Below are positions 45,619-55,719 of a stretch of DNA of 64,000 bases, piece by piece. Both the position numbers and the translations under genes were made by a program. The stretch covers positions 5,432,994 through 5,496,993 of the forward strand of contig JABAKD010000019.1 of NCBI GenBank assembly GCA_012845835.1, in the 5' to 3' direction. Source of the stretch: Undaria pinnatifida (lineage: Eukaryota > Sar > Phaeophyceae > Laminariales > Alariaceae). The first letter of the stretch is position 1; each line of letters begins with the position of its first letter. Under the pieces are notes generated by a model. It worked only from the letters and a program-made list of their open reading frames with translations. It had not been told where the DNA came from and did not search any database.

Positions 45619-45651
45619 TGTAACGGAAATTTGTTGACGTGTGGTTTGCAG

Positions 45652-45741
45652 GAGGACATGAAAGCGTATATGGACAAGCTAAAGGCGCAGCCAAGGGCGA
45701 CGTATGTGCCCGTTAAGTGTGCGGAGAAGATTATTGAGCAG
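45652..45741 (+). CDS. NPLY/coiled-coil gene, exon D (GC donor)
   Basis: The exon begins after tggtttgcag in phase 0 and encodes EDMKAYMDKLKAQPRATYVP then VKCAEKIIEQ. If the donor is CAG/GCAAGG (a GC-AG intron), it ends in phase 0 and joins ATKTAEETKAQHRA of the next exon, giving a continuous charged helix. A GT donor eight bases on (GTAAAA) would leave phase 2 and not match. The surrounding DNA is pyrimidine-rich upstream and AT-rich downstream. Confidence 0.55.
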
Positions 45742-46419
45742 GCAAGGCGGTAAAAAAAAAAATGGTCATAAAAAACAGTGTTTGTGTGTGGGTGAAATAG
45801 TTACAGTGGGGTGACCGGTTTTTAAGAGCCCCTAGAACAGGCAGCTATTGGCATTTCAAGGAAACCCCTTCATTGAACAACCACTGCTATTTTTCGAGGT
45901 GTTTCATTAGTCAAGGCGCCCACCCACACCCACCCATAAAGTTGCAACTTGACGCCCTCACCTCACCCCACCCAGGCATGATCCCACCCCCACCCGTACC
46001 GGAGCCCTCCAAACTGACCCCGGTACGTGTAGCAGCTGCCACTATTAGCATTGACAACATTTTGTTGTTCACCCTGACACCATCCATAGAAATCACATAT
46101 ATAGATATATAGATATATATTCAAATCACAATACATCTGTGAAAAAGAGTGGGGCCGGCATATCACGCAACTTGCAAAAATGAGTATCGATCCTAAACTT
46201 ATTGAATTCAAAGCTGACGTTGTTTAGAATTAATGTTGTTAAATAGCCGCCGGCAGGGCCCACGGGGCACCCTGATTCTCCCACGCAGACCAAACAAAAA
46301 CCAACGGCCGGCAGCAGCAAATCGAGGCTCGGCCACACAGCCACCTAACAATTTCTAAACAAAGTCGAGTTTTTTTCATGTATCATATCAACTTTGACTG
46401 GGTAAAACTTGGGTTTGGG

Positions 46420-46545
46420 GGGGGGGGGGGGCTTTTACTCATTCGTCGCTTGCCTTAGTCATTTGCCCATTGACCACGCATCTCTTTTGAGACTGAACAC
46501 CGTTCCTACTTCTAATAAATACAACCTCCAACATTTGGGCGCTTC
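46420..46545 (-). mobile_element. LINE with poly(C) end, 3' fragment
   Basis: On minus it reads RSRNGVQSQKRCVVNGQMTK and ends ...gacgaatgagtaaaag followed by 15 C, matching the last 120 bp of the copies at 24690 and 18535. Confidence 0.75.
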
Positions 46546-47097
46546 TTGGGGCGTAGGAAAATATATTATAGGGCGTATTGAAACCATAGAACATCACAAA
46601 TCCAGACCCCAACCCAACCCAACCCAACCCAACCCACGAAAGCAAAACAGACAAAACAAATAAGTTTAGGATTTACGTTTTCCTAGTAAGACCATTTGCT
46701 TGTTTTGTGGCCTTTTCTCTTGGTCGGTTGGTTGCCCTTGGGTTGCGGATCATACGTTTTCCTACCCTTTGCATATTTTATAACCTATTTTTTTTTCGTG
46801 GGTTGGTTTTGGCCGTGGTCTTATAAATGGCGCTGGTCGGTTTCAATACTATTATCCTATGTATCCCATGTTTTCCTACCCATAGAGTTTGGAAGTCTAA
46901 AACAAAAACGCACTAGTAGCCCAGTAGTAACCGTGGCGCCTGCCGTCAACCCTTGGAAATTTTGGAAATAAAAAAAAACGCGACGAAAGCAATCGAGATG
47001 TTCGACCCTTATCAACTGGATACTGTGAGCGCGCAGCAGTATACCGTCAATGCTGTCATGATGCGTGTGTGTCACACAGCCCCTTAGCCCGTAAACT

Positions 47098-47352
47098 TCA
47101 CAACCCTTGAGAGGCAAAGGCGGCGCGCTTTTGTTTCGTGTGATCGACCATGTAGTAATCGCCGATATGTTTCGTCGAATGTACACTGCGGCTCCTTGGA
47201 ATGTTATTCTAAAGCGTTTTACAGACTTAACAGCCCCTTGGAGGGAAAGGCAGCGCGCTTGTGCTTCGTGTGATCGACCATGGATTAATCCTCGACGTAT
47301 TTCGTCAATGTACACTGCGGCTCCTTGGAATGGTAACTTGGAACGTTTTACA
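47098..47352 (+). repeat. Two-copy tandem repeat, ~125 bp
   Basis: Two copies share ccttggagg.aaaggc.gcgcgctt, gtgtgatcgaccatg, cgtatttcgtc.aatgtacac and tgcggctccttggaatg. A third partial copy follows at 47445-47500. Confidence 0.85.
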
Positions 47353-47354
47353 TA

Positions 47355-47665
47355 AAAACCCTTTAGAGCCCCCGAAATCCCTCCCTACTCAACGTTTAAG
47401 TAAACTCGTCCCCGAAAAGGGTTTCCAGTACTGAAGGGCGTTAACAACCCCTTAAAAGAGCAAAGGCAGCCCGCTTCTTCTTTGTTTGATTCACGCCGTA
47501 ATCGTAAGAAACAAAACTCTTCATTTTGTTTCTCCCTCTGAAGTTCCAAAGGGGTCAACTAACCAGCCCCCCTCAACCCCTTTAAAGCGCCCCCAACTCC
47601 CTCCCTATACTAACTTCAAGTAATTTTGTCCCCAAAATGAGTTTCCAGTAGTGATGGCGTTAACT
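47355..47665 (+). repeat. Dispersed ~100-bp repeat, two copies
   Basis: Copies at 47360-47450 and 47570-47665 share agcgcccc..a.tccctcccta, tcaagtaa.ttgtcccc, gggtttccagta and ggcgttaac. Further copies lie at 48505-48600 and, reversed, 59160-59270. Confidence 0.75.
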
Positions 47666-47697
47666 AACACTGCACACACGTTTTTCGAGACACACAG

Positions 47698-48107
47698 GAG
47701 TCGTCCCACGGCAGAGGCTGCACTTGCTTGTTGAGCCAAAAAAAAGAAAAACGGACGGACCGATTGAGCTCCTCGAGCGTGGTATTATCGGTCAGCACGA
47801 TATCATTACGAAATACATGAAAACTTTGAACCCATCCCACGGTAGGGAGGGGTACAGCAGAAAATCCATGAGCTCTCCTCATTTTACATGAGGATAGCTC
47901 AATATCTCTCACCCGAAAAAAGATTTCGAAGGCATTCGTTTCGCGCAACCCGACCAAGCTTCTACGCCTTAGTCCTTAGAAAAAATACGAACTCGTGAAA
48001 TTACTTGACTACAGTATACAATCCGTAGTTCCTCACTCGAGGAGCTCATTCGGACAGGAACATTATTAGTTAATCCAACAACTGCATCCCCTACCGTGGG
48101 ACGACTC
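47698..48107. mobile_element. MITE-like element with GAGTCGTCCCACGG inverted termini
   Basis: This 410-bp element has 14-bp identical inverted termini (GAGTCGTCCCACGG). Subterminal inverted blocks (gagctcctcgag on the left, ctcgaggagctc on the right) give it a partly foldback structure. No transposase is visible. It is the best-preserved copy of a family also at 37300-37571 and 41033-41279. A partial copy may follow at 48120-48265. Confidence 0.75.
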
Positions 48108-48504
48108 TTTGGTTTAGGACTATGGCGCTAGGGCATGTTGGTCGGGTTGCGCGAACGAACGCCTTCGTAGGAGAGCCGTGTTTTCGGGCGAGGTATTCAT
48201 TGAGCTCCTCGTCTTCGGAGCTCAGAAAACTTCTGCTGCACTGCCCCAAGCGCGGGACGACTCTTACCTGGAATTGGTGTTCGTGGGCATTTTTTTTTTT
48301 TCTCTGAGGCTCATGACCCTGATGAGCTGTATACCGCCAGCGAAAAACCGGTTTTATGAATAAATATTGGGTGCGCAACCCCATGGCCGAGGCATACGTC
48401 GACAAAGTTGCCTGCAGAAACAGGCGCATGCTGCTAATAGTAGGGTAGGGGTGACATCATCATTTTTTTTCTAATACTAGTCCTCATTTGAGGAGGCCCA
48501 TCTC

Positions 48505-48800
48505 TTCTCAGCCCCTTTGGAGCCCCCTAAAACCCCTCCCTACAATAATTCCAAGAAATTTTGTCCCCAAAAAGGGTTTGCAGCTGTAAAGGCGTTAACG
48601 TCAAAAAGAAATTTGGGAGGAAAGCGAAAAAGTGCTACCCGACGACTTTTCCCGTATGGCCTAGGCATACTTGTAAAACGTTTTTTTTTCCCGTCACGAT
48701 GAAATTCCGACGAAGTTTAGGTAGGAGCCAGGGTCCCCGCGTCGTTTTGAGAAAACTTTTCAGTCGAAAAGTGCAACCTCTAATTCTAGCGCGCGGCAAC
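48505..48800 (+). repeat. Dispersed repeats (100-bp and cctaggcat families)
   Basis: A copy of the ~100-bp family (48505-48600) is followed by a copy of the cctaggtat...acctcta family (48640-48800, with atggcctaggcatac, gaaattccgacga and gtcgaaaagtgcaacctct). Confidence 0.6.
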
Positions 48801-49046
48801 ACACGAGCAAGATTCCGATGATGGTGGGTTCTTTCTGGGGTGACGAACTCCCGGCAATCATGAAAAAATAAATGGCGTAAAATTTGCTACCTTTACCTGC
48901 CTCCGGCAGCACGCGGCCAAACTGCTTGGAAACAGTGGGGGGTATTTTGTTCCGTAGTAACCTCCGTGGGTGTGACTTTTTCTACCCATACACACGACCT
49001 TCTTTGTGTATAGCCGGTGTACCGTACGTATAGCACGCACGATACC

Positions 49047-49220
49047 ACACCCCGGCGATAATACTCGAAAGGGTTGAAGCCGTCCCGCTTCCAACCCCAG
49101 GTGATAGTAGTTTAAGCCGTCCCTGTTCCACCCCCCGGTGATAATGCTCGAACGGGTTCAAGCCGCCCCGCTTCCACCCCAGTTGATAATATTCTAACGG
49201 GATTAGGCCGTCCCGCTCAC
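49047..49220 (+). repeat. Four-copy tandem repeat, ~45 bp
   Basis: Units of ccggtgataatactcgaa then gccgtcccgcttccacccc occur four times, ending about 40 bp before the acceptor of exon E. Confidence 0.8.
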
Positions 49221-49261
49221 CCCCTCCCTCACCCACCGGTGGTGCTTGTGTGCCAATACAG

Positions 49262-49356
49262 GCTACGAAGACCGCGGAAGAGACGAAGGCGCAACACCGG
49301 GCCGTCATCGTCACGCTCGACACGACCTACCGCCAGATACAGGCCGAGACTAAACG
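49262..49356 (+). CDS. NPLY/coiled-coil gene, exon E
   Basis: The exon lies between tgccaatacag and a GTAAGG donor, entry phase 0, exit phase 2. It encodes ATKTAEETKAQHRAVIVTLD then TTYRQIQAETK plus two bases of an arginine codon. It is a highly charged helical segment with a/d-type hydrophobics (V, I, L, Y, I), typical of a coiled coil. Its phases fit exon D with a GC donor upstream and exon F downstream. Confidence 0.65.
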
Positions 49357-49459
49357 GTAAGGATGCCAGGGTTTGAAACGCGTAAAGCGAGGCGGCTGAG
49401 TACCGACCGAGTACTCAATCAGTCTAACTCACAGTTGACTTACCTGTAGTAGTTTGATC

Positions 49460-49790
49460 CGGGAGTGGGCGGGGTGGGGGTGGTGCGGGTGAGGGTGGTG
49501 GGCATGGGGGGTGGGGATGGGAGTGGGGGTGGGGGTGGGGGTGGGGGGGGTGCGGGTGAGGGTGGTGGGCGTGGGGGGTGGGGACGGGAGTGGAGGTGGG
49601 GGTGAGGGTGGAGGTGGGGATGGAGGTGAGGGTGCGGGTGGAGATGGGGGTGGGGGTGAGGTTGGGGGTGGGGGTGGGGGTGGGGTTAGGGTGGTGGGGG
49701 TGGTGGGGGTGGGGATGGGGTGGGGGTGGGGGTGGAGGTGGGAGTGAGGGTGCCGGTAGGGGGAGGGGGGGTGTACTCATTTCATTCAGG
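49460..49790 (+). repeat. G-rich (GGGGTG)n minisatellite
   Basis: About 330 bp of ggtgggggtg / gggtgaggt units. It could form G-quadruplexes on plus. Long glycine/valine and proline/histidine frames here are shadows. Confidence 0.9.
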
Positions 49791-50059
49791 GGGGGGGGCA
49801 TTGCCTACTTTCTGGCATACCATGTATCTCCTACTCTTGAAAGTTTATCCCGGCTACGTATAGGAATTACGTTTTACAACGCTTGTTAATACTAACAGTG
49901 GTAACAGCGGGGCATGGGTGGTGGGCACATTTTTTCTGGGCTTCACAGTCTTGGCTTCCTCTCGGTAAAATATCCATCGCGTATAATTCTGTCTCACGAT
50001 ATCTCCTGCTCGCGGTCCTAAATGGCCATCGCATTCCGCGACGCGTTGAAAAATCGAAG

Positions 50060-50186
50060 GCACTACGAGAGTCTGATCTTGAGCCTCCAGAGAGAAATGC
50101 GAAACGAGCTTCGCCGCCTGCTTGCCAAAGCCAAGGAGCAGGACGAGCTTGTGGAGAACCTCAGAGACCAGATTGCTTCCAAGACG
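50060..50186 (+). CDS. NPLY/coiled-coil gene, exon F
   Basis: A coding stretch open from ATG 50022 ends at acg/GTGAGC in phase 0. With an acceptor at atcgaag (50059) it enters in phase 2 and completes the arginine codon of exon E. It then reads HYESLILSLQREMRNELRRL, LAKAKEQDELVENLRDQ and IASKT: 42 residues with clear heptad spacing of L/I. The acceptor has a poor pyrimidine tract; alternatively the ATG at 50022 (MAIAFRDALKNRR...) is an internal start, as an in-frame TAA precedes it directly. Confidence 0.65.
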
Positions 50187-50299
50187 GTGAGCGGCCGCAG
50201 CGATTCCCTTCTCATTTTTTTTTTGTGGGCTCGATTCTTAACGCATTTAGAATTTTCACCTTTTTGTTTCTAGACGAGGGCTTTGGGAACGAGGCGCGC

Positions 50300-50510
50300 G
50301 CCTCTTGACCCTCAAAATCTAGAATTTCACCTGAAAATCAACACTCAGTTTGTTTTCCACTTAAAGTAGGGGCTCAAAAATGTGCGTTTCACCAAAAAAT
50401 CGGGACTCATAATGTTTTTTTCACCCAACATTCGAGACTCAATATTTTCATCTGAAAATCGGGACTCGACTGTTCCTTCACCCGAAATTCGGGCGTTTTA
50501 CTTTTTTTAA
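50300..50510 (+). repeat. Degenerate ~45-bp tandem repeat
   Basis: Units tcacc.gaaaatcgggactca followed by a T-rich run are repeated about four times within the intron. Confidence 0.6.
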
Positions 50511-50513
50511 AAG

Positions 50514-50695
50514 GCGGCGGCTGCCTCTATGGAAGCGACGTATGTCAGGGCGAGGGAGCAAGATAAACTGGAACGAGGGAGAGACGCCGCCGAATTCAGC
50601 GCGGCCAAAAAAAACATGGCCGAAGAAGCGCATCGAGCTCTGGGAACAATGATCGTCCAGGCGAAGGGGGCATCGGCAGCCGCAGCGGCGAGCAG
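50514..50695 (+). CDS. NPLY/coiled-coil gene, exon G (possible GC donor)
   Basis: After tttttttaaaag, an open frame in phase 0 encodes AAAASMEATYVRAREQDKLE, RGRDAAEFSAAKKNMAEEAH, RALGTMIVQAKGASAAAAAS. Ending at AG/GCATGT (GC donor) gives phase 2 and joins the MAEGRRR frame of exon H. Ending four bases later at CAT/GTGAAA gives phase 0 and would suit the 12-bp candidate microexon at 51344 instead. The segment is alanine/glutamate-rich and helical. Confidence 0.6.
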
Positions 50696-50727
50696 GCATG
50701 TGAAAAAAAAACCCGGCGAACCCAACC

Positions 50728-50990
50728 GAGTTGGCAGGTCTTACAGCTTATTCCATCGACCTACATTATATTGCATGACTTCTCGCAAGCTGTTGCATTA
50801 TCCATGTGTCTCCCATCGGTTTTCGCATGGGCGACTCATGGGCTCCAACGGAGTTAGCAGGCCTTACCGCTAGTTCCAACGATCTACATTATTTTTTGTA
50901 TAATAATTTCTCGCAAGCTGATTCGTGATCCATGGGTCTCCCATCGGTTTTCCCATGGGCGACCCATCGGCTCCCGTGGGTCGCCCATGG
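50728..50990 (+). repeat. Two-copy tandem repeat, ~135 bp, followed by CCATGGG cluster
   Basis: Copies share gagttggcaggtcttac..., ccatcga.ctacatta, ctcgcaagctg and tccatg.gtctcccatcggtttt. From 50930 to 51085 the palindromic word cccatggg recurs about ten times. Confidence 0.8.
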
Positions 50991-51343
50991 GCTTCCATGG
51001 GGCCCCCATGGTGCTCTCACGGTGCTCTCCCATGGGGCTCCCGTGGGGATATCATGGGGTCCCATGGGCGTCCCATGGAATGCGGTAAAAAATATTCCCG
51101 GAAAAAAATGCCAATATTGTACATCACGCGCATATTCGAGAAAATGGAGGAGGCGTTCTGCGCTCGAGATGAACGGGGTTGTCTATACGTTGATTGGTTT
51201 ATTGGGTTTGAATTTTGGGTTTGTATAACTTGGGAGGCGTATTTTGGGTGGAAACCATAGGGAACAGGTAGGCGGGGACCCAACCTTTTGGGTCTTCCCT
51301 GGGGGGTGGAAATGGGTTCAGCTGCCGCTCTTCTATCTCTAAG

Positions 51344-51355
51344 CAACGAGCATAC
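51344..51355 (+). CDS. Candidate 12-bp microexon
   Basis: A pyrimidine-rich acceptor (ccgctcttctatctctaag) is followed after only 12 bp (caacgagcatac, QRAY) by a consensus GTGAGTG donor. It is phase 0-0 and so could be inserted without disturbing the frame. Splice-site strength is the only evidence. Confidence 0.2.
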
Positions 51356-51445
51356 GTGAGTGACAACGAGGACCCGTTCGGTTGACTACCATGCCACGGG
51401 GGGACCCTGGGTTCCCACCCGTCCTAGGCAACTGTTAGGGGTCGA

Positions 51446-51690
51446 TATCATTACAGTTGATAGCATTGCAATCCATAGCAGATACACTGGATATCATTAA
51501 ATTTGATAAGCATTCCGTTTATGATGACTGCAATTGATTTTGGTATCAGCACAATTGATGTCAGTTCAATGCACATCACTGCAAAATGATATAATCACAT
51601 TCGACAACGTTTACAACTGATGCCATTGCAACTGATGTAAGTACGATTGACATCGTTGCAACTGATGTCATTACAATCGATATCCTTAAT
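51446..51690 (+). repeat. Degenerate ~24-bp array (cattgcaactgatgt)
   Basis: Words such as catt.caa.tgatgt, caattgatgtcagt and cattacaatcgatatc recur about ten times with drift. Confidence 0.7.
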
Positions 51691-52074
51691 TTTTTTACGC
51701 CAACCATTTTGTCGAAAAATTGGTGCGCTATGGTACCCTCAAACGAGTCCCGACTATGAAGTCAGCCATTAATACGGCTTCGCCGTCTAACGACTCCTAA
51801 TACTTATCAGGCGTCAAACCCTGCCACCTCACAGCCCAAAGAAAAAACAGAAATATTTCGACAGTTTTTCTTCATAACCCGCAACGGCGAACAAGGAACA
51901 TATGTCAAACTGGCCAACCGAGTTGGCGACTAAAGTCAGCTACTTGCCGGCTTCGACGCCAAACGACGCCAAACGATTGTTAGATAGAAGTGCACCAACC
52001 ATTGTTGTTGTTTTTGCCCTGCAAGGCTGTTTGTGGGCTTGATAAAATAATGGTTGGTACGATACATCACCCAG

Positions 52075-52227
52075 AAATTTCACCCCGGTTAACAAACTCA
52101 CGGCCTAGGTATTCAAAATAGAAATATTGAAAACCAAGAACGGATGAAATTCCGACGATTTTGGCTTAAGGAGCCATGTCATTCAGAAAAAAGTGCGCTA
52201 TCAGTACCTCTATCGTACCACGCATGA
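52075..52227 (+). repeat. Dispersed repeat with cctaggtat...acctctatcgta, copy 3
   Basis: Blocks cggcctaggtat, gatgaaattccgacgatttt, cattcagaaa, aagtgcg and acctctatcgtaccacgca lie just before the GTT tract. Confidence 0.6.
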
Positions 52228-52384
<157 letters not shown>

Positions 52385-52625
52385 GTCGTTGTTGTCGTCG
52401 TTTTCGTTGTTGTTGTTGTTGTCGTCGTCGTTTTCGTTGTCATCGTCGTCATTGTTCATCATCGTCGTTGTTGTTGTTGTTGCTGCTGTTGTTGTTGCAA
52501 TGGGTGATCAGATTTGGAGCCCATGCTGCACACACGATCGGAAGGCTGAAATAATGAATTTTCGAGATAACCCGTTCGCTCGTAATTTCACCGAGAGAGA
52601 AACTATCTCGTTGTTGGTTACGCAG

Positions 52626-52710
52626 GATGGCCGAAGGGAGGAGGAGGAGCATGCAGAGGGTGGAGCTGGAGGACAGGGCAATGCGGGCCACCGTCGCGCT
52701 AGTGTTAGAG
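52626..52710 (+). CDS. NPLY/coiled-coil gene, exon H
   Basis: The exon lies between ttggttacgcag and a GTGACT donor. With one base completing the AG left by exon G (GC donor), it reads MAEGRRRSMQRVELEDRAMR then ATVALVLE and exits in phase 0, matching exon I (RVVHEVEEQEEQE). The other entry phase gives DGRREEEEHAEGG and a phase clash. An independent initiator at 52627 cannot be ruled out. Confidence 0.55.
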
Positions 52711-52734
52711 GTGACTCTGGCTGTGCTTCATGAT

Positions 52735-53005
52735 TGTTGATTGGTTCTACGATAGCCCCCGCCCCCCCCCCCCGAAACCAGCGATTTTCTTTAACCAACG
52801 TTTCATATCTGCTCGACCCGAGGAAGGATACAATGAAAAAGATATCTTTATACACTTTCGTGTGTGCAAATAAATGACCGTTTCATCGAACGATGCCGTC
52901 GGGGTCGCAAGGGACACCGTATTTCAGGAGATACGGCCGGGAGTTGGTTTCAAAACCGGCGATTTCGTAAAACAAAGTTGGGGGAGGCTATAGTAGAACG
53001 AGTCT
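52735..53005 (+). repeat. Dispersed ~260-bp repeat, copy 2
   Basis: It matches 11325-11580 from ggttctacgatag through ttcaggagatacgg to gtagaacgag. Confidence 0.75.
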
Positions 53006-53402
53006 GTGATGCGCCCTTTGAACCCGGCGACAAGCCAAATTGGGTGGTCTTATATCTACAATGGTCGTATCATTTTCCATACTGGTACAGTTTTGTTTTC
53101 GTGACAAGCCGATTTACCTGGTCTTAAATCTCCGAAAAGGCACTCTAAAACCGGATGGGCTTAAAAAAGGGTAGCCCACCACTGTATCACCTTCGTACCT
53201 ACATTTGTTACGGGAAAAAAAAAAAGTGCTTGGAAAAAAACTTGGAAGATACAAAAGCTGTCGCTAAAACGAGCGACAGCTGATAGATGTAACTGTCGTC
53301 AGACGTGTGCGTCCACGGGCCATTGGTTCGTGTGATTGCGAGGGGCACCGCAGGTTGAATAGAGCCGATGTGACGTTTGTTGTATTGCAATTGATGTGGT
53401 CA

Positions 53403-54030
53403 TTAGTTGGTCGCGACGGCGTTGAAGACGCCCATGCCTGTGTACCTACCCCGCGTGCTTTGTGCTAAGCCCATCAGCCTAACCTCTTCCCACAACCTAG
53501 CCTTCATGGTGTCGGAGTTTCCGAGCTTGTCTATCCTGTCGAAACTCATTGGCTGTACCATAAGGTCCGCTAGTCTTTTAGCCCTACTGAGACAGACGAA
53601 AGTAAGCCCCGTGCAGGCCTCCTTCGGTCCCAAGTCTATTACGGCCTTCTCTATCGTCTGCCCCTGCGATTTGTGCATAGTGATGGCCCAGCAGAGGCTC
53701 AACGGCAGTTGCGTCCTGACCTGCGTTCCCCCGTCCTGCCAAGTAGTGTCTACGAGAGAAATCGGCACACACCCTCTATATCTCTCCTGAGACGACCATT
53801 CCCCCCCTGAGTACCCTCTGAACTTGACGACAACGTAAAGGGGGAGGTTCGGCGGGGGCGCGTCGTCTGCAAACACCAACTCGACGACTCGGCCTCGAAT
53901 GCCGTTCACGAGTCCAACTTGTTGGTACAGGTTCTTCGTGAGCATGACCTTGGCTCCCTTAGCTAGATAGAGGTCCCTCTCAAGCCCCTCCGCCGTGTCT
54001 GCTGTCGCCCTTCTGGCGTTGGCACACGGA
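53403..54030 (-). mobile_element. PIF1-like helicase C-terminal remnant (Helitron-type or host-derived)
   Basis: A minus-strand open segment has the C-terminal PIF1/RecD-type helicase signatures: DLYLAKGAKVMLTKNLY, VGLVNGIRGRVVELVF, LPLSLCWAITMHKSQGQT and GLTFVCLSRAKRLADL. The N-terminal Walker A/B half is not present, so the piece is incomplete. In many protists such stand-alone PIF1 tails come from Helitron transposons. No Rep domain or Helitron ends are visible here, so a stray host or element-derived fragment is also possible. It lies in an intron of the plus-strand gene. Confidence 0.75.
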
Positions 54031-54474
54031 CCGAGTTTGGGTCAATCGCCCCCAACGGACGTCTCTCCATGATGACCTAATCTCACGACGAGACAGCAGT
54101 AGATACACTCAGCGGACAAACCCCTAGCGCGCACACACTCTCCATGCCCGCTCTCCGCTGGCCACTATTGTCGCCCGCTGCGCCCGTTGTCTGTGTGCTG
54201 CCCGCTGTGTGAGCGCTGTGTGCCGGCTGTGTGAGCGATGTGTGCTGCTGTTTTTGCCCGTGTGGCCTGCTGCGTGTGTTGTGTGTGTTGTGTGTGTTTG
54301 TTGCTCCGTGGTGGTCTGCCTCCACCTGCAGTCTAAAATCATATGATCCCACACTAAAATCAAATTTAGTCGAAGACACGCACGCGCACTATTTTTTTTT
54401 TCATGGGAGCCTATAGTGCGAGGCCCAGGTGTAGACTAAAAACTCGCTTCGCTCGAATAAAAAACTTGGAGTGG

Positions 54475-55025
54475 TAACTACCTTAAACTAGTAGGAGGCA
54501 CCCAGTAAGGCGGCGGTGTGCTAAAGCACTATGACCGCCTTATATCGGGATGCCGCCTTATTCAATCCAGGTTATTAGTGGCGTCAAGCGATTTTGACCG
54601 CCTTGTAACGGGATATCGTCTTAATCAGACCGCCTTGTTGGGGGAAGTTGTCGTATTCAATCCAGGTTATTAGTGGCGTCAAGCGATTTTGACCGCCTTG
54701 TATCGGAACACCGCCTTACTCAGACCGCCTTATAGAGGAGAGCCGCTTATTCATTGCAGATCATGAGTGCAATTCCCCAGTCGCGCCAAGCGATATCGAC
54801 CGCCTTACATAGGGATACCGTCTTATCCAGATCGCCTTTTTCGGGAGCCCCTACTGTAGTACGTGAAACCGGAGTTGGGTGAGCTTTTGAACCCCTGCTA
54901 CGGTTCCACAATCGCGCCAAGCGATATCGACCGCCATATGTCGGGATACCGCCTCTTACTCAGACCGCCTTTTTGGGGGACCCCCACTGTATCTGAAACC
55001 GGAGTTTGGTGCGCTTTTGAACCCA
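54475..55025 (+). repeat. GGCGGT foldback family, left block
   Basis: Repeated words gaccgcctta, cgggatgccgcc and ggcgtcaagcgattttgacc occur in plus sense about five times, with cagtaaggcgg near the left edge and gggggacccccactgta at 54973-54990. The same words occur in reverse at 55720-56694. Confidence 0.8.
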
Positions 55026-55149
55026 AGCGACGATAAAGGTACACCTCTTTTTGGCTTCTGAGGCTGCTTCCTCTCGCTTAAAGAGGCCTATTCCTCACCC
55101 CAACAACGACTTGGACACCATGTAAAACGTTCTACCCGATGGGCAACAA

Positions 55150-55490
55150 TCTCATGACCTAAGGTATACACACCGATTTTATTTTTTTCTTGTTTTGGAG
55201 AAAAAAAAAAAAAAGGATTTTTTTGGGACAATTTTTGGGGGAGGTTAAGGAGAACCGTCATTTAAAAAAACGTTTTTTTTTTTTAAAAGAGAAAAAAAGG
55301 ACTTGCTATACCTCTATCGTATGTTTGCAAATCACATGGGTTAGGTATCGTACGACGAAGCTTGTTACATTTTATATTTTTGAAAAAAAAACTGACGATT
55401 TTTTGGGGTCAAGGAGAACCGCCATTAAAGATAAAGTCTCAAGCCAAAAAAAGTTCTGGTGCCTCTATCGGTTCGTATCACGCGTGTTTG
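55150..55490 (+). repeat. Dispersed repeat with acctctatcgt block, two copies
   Basis: Copies near 55150-55325 and 55335-55490 share a (g)gta.c.tacgacgaag-like start, a long A/T run, gacgatttttt.gg, gagaaccg.catt and .cctctatcg. Confidence 0.5.
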
Positions 55491-55719
55491 TGGGCGGCAA
55501 AAGGAATTAATCAGTAGGCTTACGTACTGTAGTGACTACTCCGTACTATTCTTCTGCAGACTAGGCCAAAACTATCCTTGTCAAACAAAATGTCCCGGCC
55601 ACGATTGAGGGCGACCGTCGCTCGCTTCGTATAGTGTTGCTATGGCGTTCGAGGTGGGCCCTGGCAGTACTTTGCTGCTGTTGGGGTAATAAATAACCCG
55701 ACACAACTGTCCCCACGCT

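Noticed and set aside
45246-45753. Long proline-rich plus and glycine-rich minus proteins
   Set aside because: They come from the pyrimidine tract. Only the last ~90 bp on plus looks coding and is listed as exon D.
49424-49889. Proline/histidine/threonine-rich and glycine/valine-rich proteins
   Set aside because: They are translations of the GGGGTG minisatellite.
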